From JBBQYA01 sp031412335 (lineage in GTDB: Bacteria; Bacteroidota; Bacteroidia; Sphingobacteriales; Sphingobacteriaceae), in NCBI GenBank assembly GCA_031412335.1, contig JANOCT010000024.1:1-64000 (forward strand): a stretch of DNA of 64,000 nucleotides. Reading direction: 5' to 3'. A program made the translations under genes and the position numbers. Shown one piece after another: positions 43,426-52,334 of this stretch; within the stretch, counting starts at the first letter, position 1; each line of letters begins with the position of its first letter. Under the pieces are notes generated by a model, which was given only the letters and a program-made list of their open reading frames with translations, made no database searches and was not told where the DNA came from.

Positions 43426-44688
43426 TTATTCGTCGGCAATGTCTCTACCCATGTATGGCATTACACATCTGAATCCAAGATAAGATTTTGCAGTATCTTG
43501 AAATTCATAAGTTCTGGTTCCATTCATTAAATAATATCCAACATCCTTCCATGATCCTCCTCTTACAACTTTCCGTTTAAAGTTTTCTGGATCATCTGTT
43601 TTTGCTTCATAGCTAAAAGTAGGGTTTAAATCATGTACAAAAGTACTTGCAGATTCGTCGTACGATGAAGCTGTCCATTCAGCAACATTACCAGCCATAT
43701 TATATAAACCAAAATCATTTGGAAAATAAGATGTAACTTTTACTGTGTAAAAACCACCATCATCTATATAATTTCCACGTCCTGGTTTAAAGTTCGCCAA
43801 TAAACAACCTTTAGCATTTTTAATATATGGTCCACCCCATGGGAAGTCAGTTCCTTGTCTTCCACCACGAGCCGCATATTCAAACTGTGTTTCGGTTGGT
43901 AATTCAAATCTATTTAAAGGAGCTTCACCTATTTTAATTTTATAATCTTCATTCAATTTTGTTCTCCAAACACAGAATGCACGAGCTTGTCTCCAAGTTA
44001 CTCCAACTACTGGATACTCATCATAAGCTGGATGCCAGAAATATTTTTCAACCATTGGCTCGTTCATAGCATAGGTAAAATCAGCTAACCAAGTTAATGT
44101 ATCTGGATAAATTTCTACTTTATCTTTCTTGATAAATGTACTTCTTGGTTTATCACGGCTTCCTTTTAAAGAAGCTTCTCTTAGATCAAGCCATTCTGGT
44201 TCGTAAACCAATTTTCTTGGATCAAATTCTTTTCTTCCAAAAATTCGATTATCTTCTTCATAATAAAGTTCGTTTAGTGCGTCTTTATTTTCTTCATCAG
44301 AATAATCTAACTTTTCTTTCCAATTTATTATCTCTTTTCCATCATCTGTTGTAATGATATGATCACCACCAATAAGTTTGTGAGCTATAGAGTCACGAAC
44401 ATAACTCACGAACTGGCGATATTCGTTATTGGTAACTTCTGTTTCATCCATATAAAATGCACTAATCGTAACCTGACGGTTTTGAGTAGTCATTGAATAA
44501 GCAATGTCTTGATCAGATTGACCAAACAAAAAACTACCTGAAGGTACGTATACCATTCCGTAGGGTGTTACTGACTTAAAAGGCTTTCTACCTTGTACAC
44601 CAATAAGTTCTCCGTTCCCGGAGTTTAGCCCACAACTTGAGAAAAACAAGGCTGTTGCTGAAAGTAATGTCAAAAGATAACGATTCAT
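43426..44688 (-). CDS. gldK: Type IX secretion lipoprotein GldK
   Basis: Outer-membrane lipoprotein that forms the T9SS ring with GldN. I use the ATG at 44688 rather than one 17 codons upstream because it starts the lipoprotein signal (MNRYLLTLLSATALFFSSC, Cys19). The remainder is a formylglycine-generating-enzyme/sulfatase-modifying-factor fold, with MVYVPSGSFLFGQSDQD, ISAFYMDETEVTNNEYRQF, GVTWRQARAFCVWR, ELPTETQFEYAARGG and MAGNVAEWTASSYDE. GldK has lost enzymatic activity in characterised relatives and acts structurally. First gene of gldK-L-M-N; 219 bp separate it from porP. Confidence 0.95.
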   Translation of the reverse strand: MNRYLLTLLSATALFFSSCGLNSGNGELIGVQGRKPFKSVTPYGMVYVPSGSFLFGQSDQDIAYSMTTQNRQVTISAFYMDETEVTNNEYRQFVSYVRDSIAHKLIGGDHIITTDDGKEIINWKEKLDYSDEENKDALNELYYEEDNRIFGRKEFDPRKLVYEPEWLDLREASLKGSRDKPRSTFIKKDKVEIYPDTLTWLADFTYAMNEPMVEKYFWHPAYDEYPVVGVTWRQARAFCVWRTKLNEDYKIKIGEAPLNRFELPTETQFEYAARGGRQGTDFPWGGPYIKNAKGCLLANFKPGRGNYIDDGGFYTVKVTSYFPNDFGLYNMAGNVAEWTASSYDESASTFVHDLNPTFSYEAKTDDPENFKRKVVRGGSWKDVGYYLMNGTRTYEFQDTAKSYLGFRCVMPYMGRDIADE

Positions 44689-44907
44689 ATTGTTGTTGTG
44701 ATAAAAAAATCTTTGTTTAAACCTATAATTTGAAGGCAATTTCAGAATAAAATATAAGCCTAAAGTAATTTTTTTTCTATTATTTCTATAATATTTAATT
44801 TTTTACTGAATTTAAGGCTTAATTGTTACAAATAAATCAAAATATGTATGCTTGAATTTTTTTCAGGAAACGAAGCAATTTTTAAGTTATTGTACAATAT
44901 TCAGGTT

Positions 44908-45843
44908 TTATAAAAATCGAGGAGTTCTAATTATTATATCTGACTTAACTCTTGGTAATACGAATAAGTCATATCCAAGTGTAATTTCATGGCTACCCTG
45001 GTTGTATGCATTTAACTTTGAAACATTCACGTCATACGAATATCCTAATTTTATACTTTCAGTAATACTTAATCCAATTAATGCATTTATTGCATCTGAT
45101 GATCGGTAAGATACGCCTGCCCAATATTTCTGACGATAAAACACATTGGTATTTAATTCAAACTGTGCTTTGTTTTGAAATTTTACCAAAACAGATGGTT
45201 TAATTTCAATATTAGCTGATAAAGGATAAACATAACCTCCAGTTAAATATATATGTCTAGATAGTTTAGAATTTGTTTCAGAAGTTTCAGTAGCGTAGCG
45301 AATTTTGCCTTGATTAATATGAGTGGTTGAAATACCTGCGTAATAATTTTCTGTTGTGTAATAAATCCCTAGACCTGCGTCCAAAGTCATTGAATTTTCT
45401 TTTCCTTTTGGAATTCTATTGTCTGTTCCATCAACTGATCTTAATTTTGTTCCATCTAAGGTATTTTGAACAAACCCTAAAGAAACCCCACCACTTAAAA
45501 CGCCATTTGCTAATTCATATTTATAGGCATAGTTTCCCATAAAAGAAAGATTGGATGAAAATCCTAATTTTTCATTAATAACATGCAATCCTGCACCACT
45601 ACTAATGGCATCAAAAGGTTTATGAATACTTATCGTTTGAGTTTCTGGACTACCTTCTAAACCCACCCATTGATATCTAGTTAATGCAAATGCACTAATA
45701 GATTCTTTACTACCAGCAACAGCAGGATTAAGTACAAGATTGTTAAACATAAATTGAGTGTACTGTGGATCTTGCTGAGCCTGAACACGAACAGTAATAA
45801 ACAGACTAGCTATAATAATGAATCTGGTAAAATTTAATTTCAT
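44908..45843 (-). CDS. PorP/SprF family type IX secretion membrane protein
   Basis: Outer-membrane beta-barrel of the PorP/SprF family, some members of which attach secreted proteins to the surface or contact the GldKN ring. The start at 45843 (MKLNFTRFIIIASLF) gives a clear signal peptide ending VQAQ; an in-frame upstream ATG exists at 45879. The mature start QQDPQYTQFMFNNLVLNPAV is the family hallmark. The rest alternates beta-strand-like segments. At about 311 residues it is typical. It lies directly upstream of gldK on the same strand, so it is likely the PorP of the secretion core, though SprF-like paralogues look similar. Confidence 0.9.
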   Translation of the reverse strand: MKLNFTRFIIIASLFITVRVQAQQDPQYTQFMFNNLVLNPAVAGSKESISAFALTRYQWVGLEGSPETQTISIHKPFDAISSGAGLHVINEKLGFSSNLSFMGNYAYKYELANGVLSGGVSLGFVQNTLDGTKLRSVDGTDNRIPKGKENSMTLDAGLGIYYTTENYYAGISTTHINQGKIRYATETSETNSKLSRHIYLTGGYVYPLSANIEIKPSVLVKFQNKAQFELNTNVFYRQKYWAGVSYRSSDAINALIGLSITESIKLGYSYDVNVSKLNAYNQGSHEITLGYDLFVLPRVKSDIIIRTPRFL

Positions 45844-45984
45844 ATTGAACTTAAACAGGATTAGAATTAGTAGAAACAATTTTCATTTCACTTGAACTTA
45901 TATTTGTTTCAGCATGCTATATTAAGCCTTTAAATTTACTTTCACAAACATTTGTATTAAAAATACAAATAATGAAATGATTTA

Positions 45985-46764
45985 TTACTTATTTACTTGT
46001 TTCACATATTCTTCAATTGCCATGGTCATGGAAGGGATTTTAGGCATAGGAGCTTGAATGTCAAGATTTAAACCTGCATCAAGTACAGCTTTATGAGTTG
46101 TAGGCCCAAATGCTGCAATGCGAGTATTATTTTGCAGAAAAGAAGGAAAATTAAGATATAATGATTTGATACCCGAAGGACTGAAAAATGCAATGATGTC
46201 ATAATTTACTTCAGCCAAATCAGAAAGATCGCTACAAACAGTACGATATATGATCGCTTCGGCAAACTCAAAACCGTTTTCAGCTAAAAATTTAGTTACA
46301 TCTTCTTGTCTTGCATCAGAACAGGGAAATATAAATTTTTCAGTTTTGTGCTTTTTAAGTATTTCCAGCAATTCTGGCATGGTTTGATTACCGAAAAATA
46401 TTTTTCGCTTCCTAAACTGAACATACTTCTGCAGATAAAGAGCTGTTGACTCTGTTATACAAAAATATTTCATTGTTGTTGGCACTTCAAATCTCATTTC
46501 ATTACAAATTCTGAAGTAATGATCTATGGAATTTCGGCTGTTAAATATTACAGCAGTAAAATCACCTGGGTGAATTTTTTCCTTTCTAAAATCTTTAGCA
46601 GAAATACCCTCGACATGTATGAAAGGCCGGAAATCAATTTTTAGATTGAATTTTTTAGCTAAGTCAAAATAGGGTGATTTATCCGTATCAGGCTTAGGTT
46701 GGGTAATAAGAATACTTTTAACTTTTCCTGTATAAATCGGCATAAAATATTTGAAATCACTCAA
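45985..46764 (-). CDS. hemD: Uroporphyrinogen-III synthase
   Basis: Closes and rearranges hydroxymethylbilane to uroporphyrinogen III in haem synthesis. The 259 residues have the two-lobed HemD layout. Low-conservation markers include VKSILITQPKPDTDKSPYFD near the start, AVIFNSRNSIDHYFRI, and in the second half IIAFFSPSGIKSLYLNFP and AAFGPTTHKAVLDAGLNLDI, where the SPSG and GPTT motifs are typical. An internal ATG at 46743 is an alternative start. It follows the DUF4271 gene by 14 bp; this linkage to DUF4271 and T9SS genes is common in Bacteroidota. Confidence 0.88.
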   Translation of the reverse strand: MSDFKYFMPIYTGKVKSILITQPKPDTDKSPYFDLAKKFNLKIDFRPFIHVEGISAKDFRKEKIHPGDFTAVIFNSRNSIDHYFRICNEMRFEVPTTMKYFCITESTALYLQKYVQFRKRKIFFGNQTMPELLEILKKHKTEKFIFPCSDARQEDVTKFLAENGFEFAEAIIYRTVCSDLSDLAEVNYDIIAFFSPSGIKSLYLNFPSFLQNNTRIAAFGPTTHKAVLDAGLNLDIQAPMPKIPSMTMAIEEYVKQVNK

Positions 46765-46778
46765 TCCTTTTGTTTATT

Positions 46779-47828
46779 TTACCTAAAAACAGTGACAAAC
46801 AATAAAATAGGTAATATTTCCAGGGTGCAAAGGTAGATAAATAAATACATTATCGGCAATCTAAAATTTGAAATAATGAAAACAGATGATCTAATGATCT
46901 GATAAATTAATAATGCGACAACTAATACCGTAAATATAATAGGTAGATACTCTGTAAATATTTCTGGTGCATAATTATAAACCAAGAGAAGTGGAATAAA
47001 AAGTAGACTAAATAATGTATTAACAATGTTAATGATCATCAAATAAGAATTTATTGGTTTTTGTACTTCAAATAAAATTCCCGATAGTTTGAGTACAAAA
47101 ACCTTTGCCAGATAGTAAATAGAAAGAATAACAATGAAATAAATAAACCTGCTGAATTGTTGGTAACCAATATTCCATTGATAGTAATTGCTCATATTAA
47201 AAAGTAATAAGCCACTTGCCAAAAGGAAAAGCAAAAACAAAAACAAGGTTGATATAGAATAAAAAACACTATCATCTCTTGAAACCTGATTAATGCTACG
47301 GTCCTTTAAAAATCCAGATGTAAGTAATTGGAAATTTTTATTGAATGCCTTAGTTATAAAAATAACAAGGCATGCTATAAATAAAAATAAAAAGGTAATC
47401 CAATTACTTTTTGGAATTCTTTCTATATGAATATTTGGATTTACAGATTTACTTATTTGTTTAGCAACTCTTGAATAGTCATATGAATCGCTTCTAAACT
47501 GTTCAAAATATTTATCACGAAATGATTCTTTATTGGTAAGTATTGAATCTTCTCCAACTAAAAAACTTAAATCATAGAATTTTTTTGCAGAATCAATTTT
47601 AATACTATAATTATTTATTATTGAAAATTGAGATTTTGGTAATTTGGGTTTTGCAGGCTTAGGAGCTAAAATAACAACTTCTTTTGGCATTAACTTTTTT
47701 TCAGGATTTAATAAGGTATCGAAATTAAATGCTGGTGGACCTATAATTACGGTATCCTGTCCAGAACTTGCATACATTGAATTGGTAAAAACAAATAAGA
47801 GCAAAAATGAAAGTAATATCTTATTCAT
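46779..47828 (-). CDS. DUF4271 domain membrane protein
   Basis: A 349-residue protein with a signal peptide (about residues 1-20, ending MYASS), a soluble region to about 140, and five to seven transmembrane segments in the rest. The region IYYLAKVFVLKLSGILFEVQ is characteristic of DUF4271, a Bacteroidota family of unknown function. It sits between the Omp85 gene (8 bp) and hemD (14 bp), so the three form one unit. No catalytic residues are apparent. The constant linkage to hemD and T9SS genes suggests an envelope function. Confidence 0.82.
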   Translation of the reverse strand: MNKILLSFLLLFVFTNSMYASSGQDTVIIGPPAFNFDTLLNPEKKLMPKEVVILAPKPAKPKLPKSQFSIINNYSIKIDSAKKFYDLSFLVGEDSILTNKESFRDKYFEQFRSDSYDYSRVAKQISKSVNPNIHIERIPKSNWITFLFLFIACLVIFITKAFNKNFQLLTSGFLKDRSINQVSRDDSVFYSISTLFLFLLFLLASGLLLFNMSNYYQWNIGYQQFSRFIYFIVILSIYYLAKVFVLKLSGILFEVQKPINSYLMIINIVNTLFSLLFIPLLLVYNYAPEIFTEYLPIIFTVLVVALLIYQIIRSSVFIISNFRLPIMYLFIYLCTLEILPILLFVTVFR

Positions 47829-47836
47829 TAATAGGT

Positions 47837-49570
47837 TTAGAAGTAACTTATTAGGCCAAAATGAATTTTTCCTGTTTGCAAACTTAAGGGAATTTTTTCT
47901 TGTTTACCCAATGCATAACTAAGCGAAAATATTCCAGCTTTAGTCTGAAAACTTATTCCACTACCTATTGAATATACAAAACTGGATAAACTTTGCCTTC
48001 TACTATAATTTTCGTAGTAAGCCGGGCTCACAAATCCAAACAAAAATGAGTTTTGTTCTAATAGATATCGATATTCAATAGTTCCTATAATAAATGCATT
48101 TGCAGGAATAGAAAGTTCATCGAAACCTCGGAGATCTTTGTTTCCACCTATTCTAAAAAGCTCATTTTCAAATAGTTGATCTGAAATAATATACCCATTA
48201 TTCGCACCGATCTTAAGTGTACTTCTTCGACCAAGTGGGTGAAAATAATCAGCGTTTAACGAAATTGAATATTGGGTGCTTTCTAGTTTTAATGAATCAT
48301 ACAGCAAAGAAGGCAAATCTCCATTCTTTTTTATCCTCTTATTTCCAACAGAAATTGATGAATTAAATGATATTCCTTTTCTAGGATTCAAACGATAATC
48401 AAGTTTTTCAAATCGAATTGCTAATCCATAAGAACTAAAATTAATATCGGCAAAGCTGGGCAATATGGTTATGCTTTTATATTGACTTGTTGATAATAAC
48501 GATGAATTTTTTGATCGTACAAAAACTTTAAGATAATTACCCCCAGATAATAAGTACTGAAATCCAAGTTCACGGGTTAAATCAAGAAAGGACGTATCAC
48601 GTTTGAAAATTTCTATTCGGGCATCTATTCCAATTGGCAATCGCAATAAATAAGGATATACTACATTTAATTTCAAATCTTGCGATTGATTTGGCTGAAA
48701 TCGTGCTGTTAAATCAACCAGTTCTGCTTGTTTAAATGCATTGAGTAATTTTAGCCGGGTATCACCTGTTAGTTGCAAGGTGGTTTTACCAGCTGTTTCA
48801 TTCTGCAAAAAGCCAATTACCCCGTCGAATTGATTAGCATTTTGCTTGTCAGGAAAAATATTGATTTTAACTTTATCATCAATAAATATTAATTCGGGAT
48901 CTCGTTTTTGTTTAAGAAAAGAAAGTTCACGAATGCGTGAACTGATTGCATTGATTGATTTCTGATTGTAAAAATCACCTTTTTTAATGTCAATATATGA
49001 TTCTACATAAGTATTTGAAATAACCTTTGTACCTACAAGTCTGATAGTATCAATAGTGAATAATTGTTTTTTATCTACAGTTAAAATCCCGGAAACTTCT
49101 TTTTCGCTTAGCTTAATGCTGTCTAAATAAACACTTGCAAATGGATAACCATTGTTTTCATAATATTGTAGTAATCGAGTAGTAAGATTTTTGAATGCTG
49201 AAAATGAAAAAGGCTTGTTTTTAAAATCTTTTGCATTGAAACCACTTGCACGAATTGCTTCTATAGAATTATTACCTTTTGAAAGTTTAATCCAATTAAA
49301 TTTATTTCCAACTGAAAAAAAGACATTTTGAGTTGATGCATTAAACTTCACCGAATCAATGGTGATAGCGGCAAATCCATTTGATTGATATTCCGAAATT
49401 ATTCGCTCAATTTCTGATTGCCTTTTTAATGAATCATCAAAAACTGTTTCGATGTTTAATTTGATTAATTTTTCTGAATCGCAACAAAATGACGGTTTTA
49501 AATAATATTTTTTTTGAGCGAATACCGCAGATGAAATTAAGAAGAATAAGCAAAATACAATTCTATGCAT
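47837..49570 (-). CDS. Omp85/BamA-TamA-like outer membrane protein
   Basis: A 577-residue protein with a signal peptide (residues 1-18, ending AVFAQ), POTRA-like segments in about residues 30-240 (for example GILTVDKKQLFTIDTIRLVG), and a C-terminal barrel. The barrel ends typically with FLFGFVSPAYYENYS, GIFSLSYALGKQEK and the final IHFGLISYF. GGNKDLRGFDELSI matches the conserved R-G-F motif region of the Omp85 barrel. It is shorter than BamA, so it is more likely a TamA-like or specialised Omp85. It starts the hemD/DUF4271 unit and diverges from hemW with 57 bp between them. Confidence 0.85.
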   Translation of the reverse strand: MHRIVFCLFFLISSAVFAQKKYYLKPSFCCDSEKLIKLNIETVFDDSLKRQSEIERIISEYQSNGFAAITIDSVKFNASTQNVFFSVGNKFNWIKLSKGNNSIEAIRASGFNAKDFKNKPFSFSAFKNLTTRLLQYYENNGYPFASVYLDSIKLSEKEVSGILTVDKKQLFTIDTIRLVGTKVISNTYVESYIDIKKGDFYNQKSINAISSRIRELSFLKQKRDPELIFIDDKVKINIFPDKQNANQFDGVIGFLQNETAGKTTLQLTGDTRLKLLNAFKQAELVDLTARFQPNQSQDLKLNVVYPYLLRLPIGIDARIEIFKRDTSFLDLTRELGFQYLLSGGNYLKVFVRSKNSSLLSTSQYKSITILPSFADINFSSYGLAIRFEKLDYRLNPRKGISFNSSISVGNKRIKKNGDLPSLLYDSLKLESTQYSISLNADYFHPLGRRSTLKIGANNGYIISDQLFENELFRIGGNKDLRGFDELSIPANAFIIGTIEYRYLLEQNSFLFGFVSPAYYENYSRRQSLSSFVYSIGSGISFQTKAGIFSLSYALGKQEKIPLSLQTGKIHFGLISYF

Positions 49571-49615
49571 TATTTCAAATTAAGCAAAGAATGAATGAAA
49601 TGTAAAGCTATTGTA

Positions 49616-49623
49616 TACTTTTG
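49616..49623 (+). promoter_or_regulatory. -7 promoter box of hemW, almost touching the start codon
   Basis: TACTTTTG is an exact TAnnTTTG match ending four bases before the hemW ATG at 49628, the same geometry as at bamD. The mRNA would be leaderless or nearly so. No -33 TTTG is seen at normal spacing. Confidence 0.4.
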
Positions 49624-49627
49624 AGAG

Positions 49628-50755
49628 ATGGCAGGAATTTATTTGCATATACCATTTTGTAAGAAAGCGTGTCATTATTGCGATTTTCATTTTTCAACTT
49701 CGGTCAATAACAGATACGAAATGGCTTCTTGTTTATTATCGGAGCTAAAAATGCAAAAAGATTATTTGGGTAAAGAAACAATAGGAAGTATATATTTTGG
49801 TGGTGGAACACCATCTGTATTTTCGAGTAGGCAAATTGCTGAAATTCTTGATGTTGTTTTTAATGAATTTAATGTTGAAAAAGATGCAGAAATAACACTT
49901 GAAGCTAATCCGGATGATTTGACAAAAGAATATCTGAAAGAACTAAAATTAACGCATGTAAATCGTTTAAGTATTGGGATACAATCATTTTTTGATGAAG
50001 ATCTAATTTGGATGAATCGAGCACATACAGCAATAGAAGGAGAAAACGTAATAAAGGAAGCAAGAGAAGCAGGTTTTGAAAACATAACTGCTGATTTAAT
50101 TTACGGATTTAACTTGTTGACAGATGAAAAATGGATATCTAATCTTCACAAAATGACTTCGTCAGGAATCAATCATATATCATGTTACAACCTTACTGTG
50201 GAAAATGGAACTGCTTTACATAATCAAATAAAAAAAGGAAAGAGTAAGCCGGTATTAGATGATGATGGTGCCAGACAATTTGAATTTGGCGTTAATTTTT
50301 TACAAAAAAACGGCTTTTACCAATATGAAATTTCTAATTTTTGTCAAGATGAGAAATACTCGAAACACAATTCGAACTATTGGAAGGGAGTGAAATATTT
50401 AGGAATTGGTCCTTCCGCTCATTCATTTAATGGAACAGAACGCCAATGGAACATTGCCAATAACTCATTGTACATGAGTGCAATTAATCAGAACAAAATT
50501 CCATCTGAAGTTGAAATATTAACTAAAAACCAACAATTCAATGAATATATTATGCTGGGTTTAAGAACCGTTTGGGGAATAAATTTAAAAGAAATAGAAA
50601 ATCGTTTTGGAGATTCTTTTTCTTTTGTGCTAAAAAATGAACTCGAAAAGTTTATCAATTCAGGAATGATTAAACTAACAGACGAAAATATAACACTTAC
50701 TAATCAAGGGAAATTAATCGCAGATCAAATTTCCTCAGATTTATTTATTCTATAA
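49628..50755 (+). CDS. hemW: Radical SAM haem chaperone HemW
   Basis: Radical-SAM protein related to oxygen-independent coproporphyrinogen oxidase, now regarded as a haem chaperone for respiratory enzymes. The iron-sulfur ligands Cys11, Cys15 and Cys18 lie in HIPFCKKACHYCDFHF. GSIYFGGGTPSVFS, NRLSIGIQSFFDEDL and AGFENITADLIYGF are further family motifs, and YEISNFCQDEKYSKHNSNYW and LGIGPSAHSF follow. HemN-specific N-terminal residues are missing, so HemW is preferred. It diverges from the unit that contains hemD. Confidence 0.93.
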   Translation: MAGIYLHIPFCKKACHYCDFHFSTSVNNRYEMASCLLSELKMQKDYLGKETIGSIYFGGGTPSVFSSRQIAEILDVVFNEFNVEKDAEITLEANPDDLTKEYLKELKLTHVNRLSIGIQSFFDEDLIWMNRAHTAIEGENVIKEAREAGFENITADLIYGFNLLTDEKWISNLHKMTSSGINHISCYNLTVENGTALHNQIKKGKSKPVLDDDGARQFEFGVNFLQKNGFYQYEISNFCQDEKYSKHNSNYWKGVKYLGIGPSAHSFNGTERQWNIANNSLYMSAINQNKIPSEVEILTKNQQFNEYIMLGLRTVWGINLKEIENRFGDSFSFVLKNELEKFINSGMIKLTDENITLTNQGKLIADQISSDLFIL

Positions 50756-50759
50756 AAAA

Positions 50760-51533
50760 ATGATTATTCGTGTTGAATTAGAAGATAAAGTTTATCGGTT
50801 TGATAGTAATAACCCGATTGATATTTCGATTTTTACAAGAAATGGAAAAGATAATCCTAATGCGTTTTATATTCCAGATCCGGAATTTAGTCCGTTAAAA
50901 GTTGGGTCTTTTATTGGCTCAGTTGCTGAAGGAGGAAGTGCAAATTGCGAACAATTAGTTCTTTATCCACATGGAAATGGAACTCATACAGAATGTGTTG
51001 GGCACATATCAAAAGAAAAAAACACGATTAACGAAAGTTTAAAGTCATTTCTATTTAAAGCTGAGCTCATCAGTATTTCCCCGTTTTTATTGGTGAATGG
51101 TGATTATATAATTTTAAAAGAACATATTGAAGAATTAATAAAAAATATAAATTGTGAAGCGTTAATTATTCGGACGTATCCTAATTCAGATATAAAAAAA
51201 TTAAAAAATTATTCGGGCCAAAATCCAGCATATATGCATTGGAATGCGGCAAAATATATTCGAGAAAAAGGCATTAAGCATATTTTAATTGATTTGCCTT
51301 CTATTGATCGAGAAGAGGATCATGGTGAATTATTGGCACATCATCAATTTTGGAATTATCCTACAGAAAAAAAATCGGAGAAAACGATTACTGAATTTAT
51401 TTTTGTACCCGCTGAGGTTAAAGATGGCTTGTATCTACTTAATTTACAAATTGCTAGTTTAGAAACAGACGCAAGTCCTTCTAAACCAATTATATATATA
51501 CTTACTGAAGATGAAGGATTATTACAAAAATAA
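50760..51533 (+). CDS. Cyclase family protein (kynurenine formamidase-like hydrolase)
   Basis: A 257-residue member of the metal-dependent cyclase/arylformamidase family. The metal-binding motif appears as HGNGTHTECVGH near residue 77. Other family stretches are LIIRTYPN, IKHILIDLPSIDREEDHGELLAHHQFW, and the C-terminal TEFIFVPAEVKDGLYLLNLQI. Characterised relatives hydrolyse N-formylkynurenine or cyclic amides. No other kynurenine-pathway gene is in the window, so the substrate is open. It begins 4 bp after hemW, and its 3' end overlaps the following SDR gene by 23 bp. Confidence 0.82.
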   Translation: MIIRVELEDKVYRFDSNNPIDISIFTRNGKDNPNAFYIPDPEFSPLKVGSFIGSVAEGGSANCEQLVLYPHGNGTHTECVGHISKEKNTINESLKSFLFKAELISISPFLLVNGDYIILKEHIEELIKNINCEALIIRTYPNSDIKKLKNYSGQNPAYMHWNAAKYIREKGIKHILIDLPSIDREEDHGELLAHHQFWNYPTEKKSEKTITEFIFVPAEVKDGLYLLNLQIASLETDASPSKPIIYILTEDEGLLQK

Positions 51534-52308
51534 AATAGTTTGGATAACAGGTGCATCTTCTGGTATTGGAGAAGCATTAGTAATTGAATTAAATAAAGTT
51601 GGAGCAAAACTGATTATTTCATCACGAAACAGAGAGGCATTATATAAAGTAAAAAGCAAATGCCAGAAAATTATTGATGTACATGTTTTACCACTTGATT
51701 TAGACCAATTAGAGAGTTTAATTGATAAAACAACTGATGCACTTAAGATTTTTGGAAGAATAGATTGTATAATACATTCTGGAGGAATGAGCCAGCGTGC
51801 ATCTGCCATAGAAACAACTCTGGAAACCAGCAGAAGAATAATGAATGTAAATTACTTTGGAACAGTTGCTATTACCAAAGCACTTTTACCAAAAATGATT
51901 GAAATAAATTCAGGGCAAATAGTTGTAATAAGTAGTTTAGTGGGCAAATTTGGTTCACCAAAAAGATCTTCCTATGCGGCATCCAAACATGCTTTGCATG
52001 GATATTTTGATTCGTTGCGCGCTGAAATTTATAAAAGTGATATTAGTATTTCCATTATCTGTCCTGGATTTATAAAAACTAATTTATCATTTAATGCACT
52101 TATTGGAACTGGCGAACGACAAAATAAAATGGATGACGCACAAGCAAATGGAATGCTACCTGAAGAATGTGCCAAAAGAATTTTAAAAGCTGTTGCTAAT
52201 AAAAAACAAGAAGTTTACATCGGAGGAAAAGAAGTTTATGGAGTATACCTGAAACGTTTTTTTCCATTCATTTTTTCAAAAATAATAAGAAAGGCAAGAG
52301 TTGTTTAA
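51511..52308 (+). CDS. SDR family oxidoreductase
   Basis: Classical short-chain dehydrogenase of 265 residues. It has the nucleotide-binding motif TGASSGIG (near residue 14), a conserved serine in VVISSLVGKFGSP and the catalytic SYAASK (Tyr-x-x-x-Lys). The N-terminus DYYKNKIVWITGASSGIGEA resembles DHRS7-type enzymes. The C-terminal end (YLKRFFPFIFSKIIRKARVV) is basic and may associate with the membrane. Substrate unknown. Its start overlaps the cyclase gene by 23 bp and its last codons form one arm of a hairpin shared with the convergent gene. Confidence 0.88.
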   Translation: MKDYYKNKIVWITGASSGIGEALVIELNKVGAKLIISSRNREALYKVKSKCQKIIDVHVLPLDLDQLESLIDKTTDALKIFGRIDCIIHSGGMSQRASAIETTLETSRRIMNVNYFGTVAITKALLPKMIEINSGQIVVISSLVGKFGSPKRSSYAASKHALHGYFDSLRAEIYKSDISISIICPGFIKTNLSFNALIGTGERQNKMDDAQANGMLPEECAKRILKAVANKKQEVYIGGKEVYGVYLKRFFPFIFSKIIRKARVV

Positions 52309-52328
52309 CATAAAAACTCTTGCCTTTC
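52289..52328 (-). terminator. Terminator hairpin overlapping the 3' end of the SDR gene
   Basis: GAAAGGCAAGAGTT (52289-52302) pairs perfectly with AACTCTTGCCTTTC (52315-52328), a 14-bp stem with a 12-nt loop that contains the SDR stop codon (52306-52308). On the minus strand it is followed by TTATTATTTTT, so it suits termination of the gene at 52335-53903. On the plus strand no T tract follows. Confidence 0.75.
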
Positions 52329-52334
52329 AAACAA

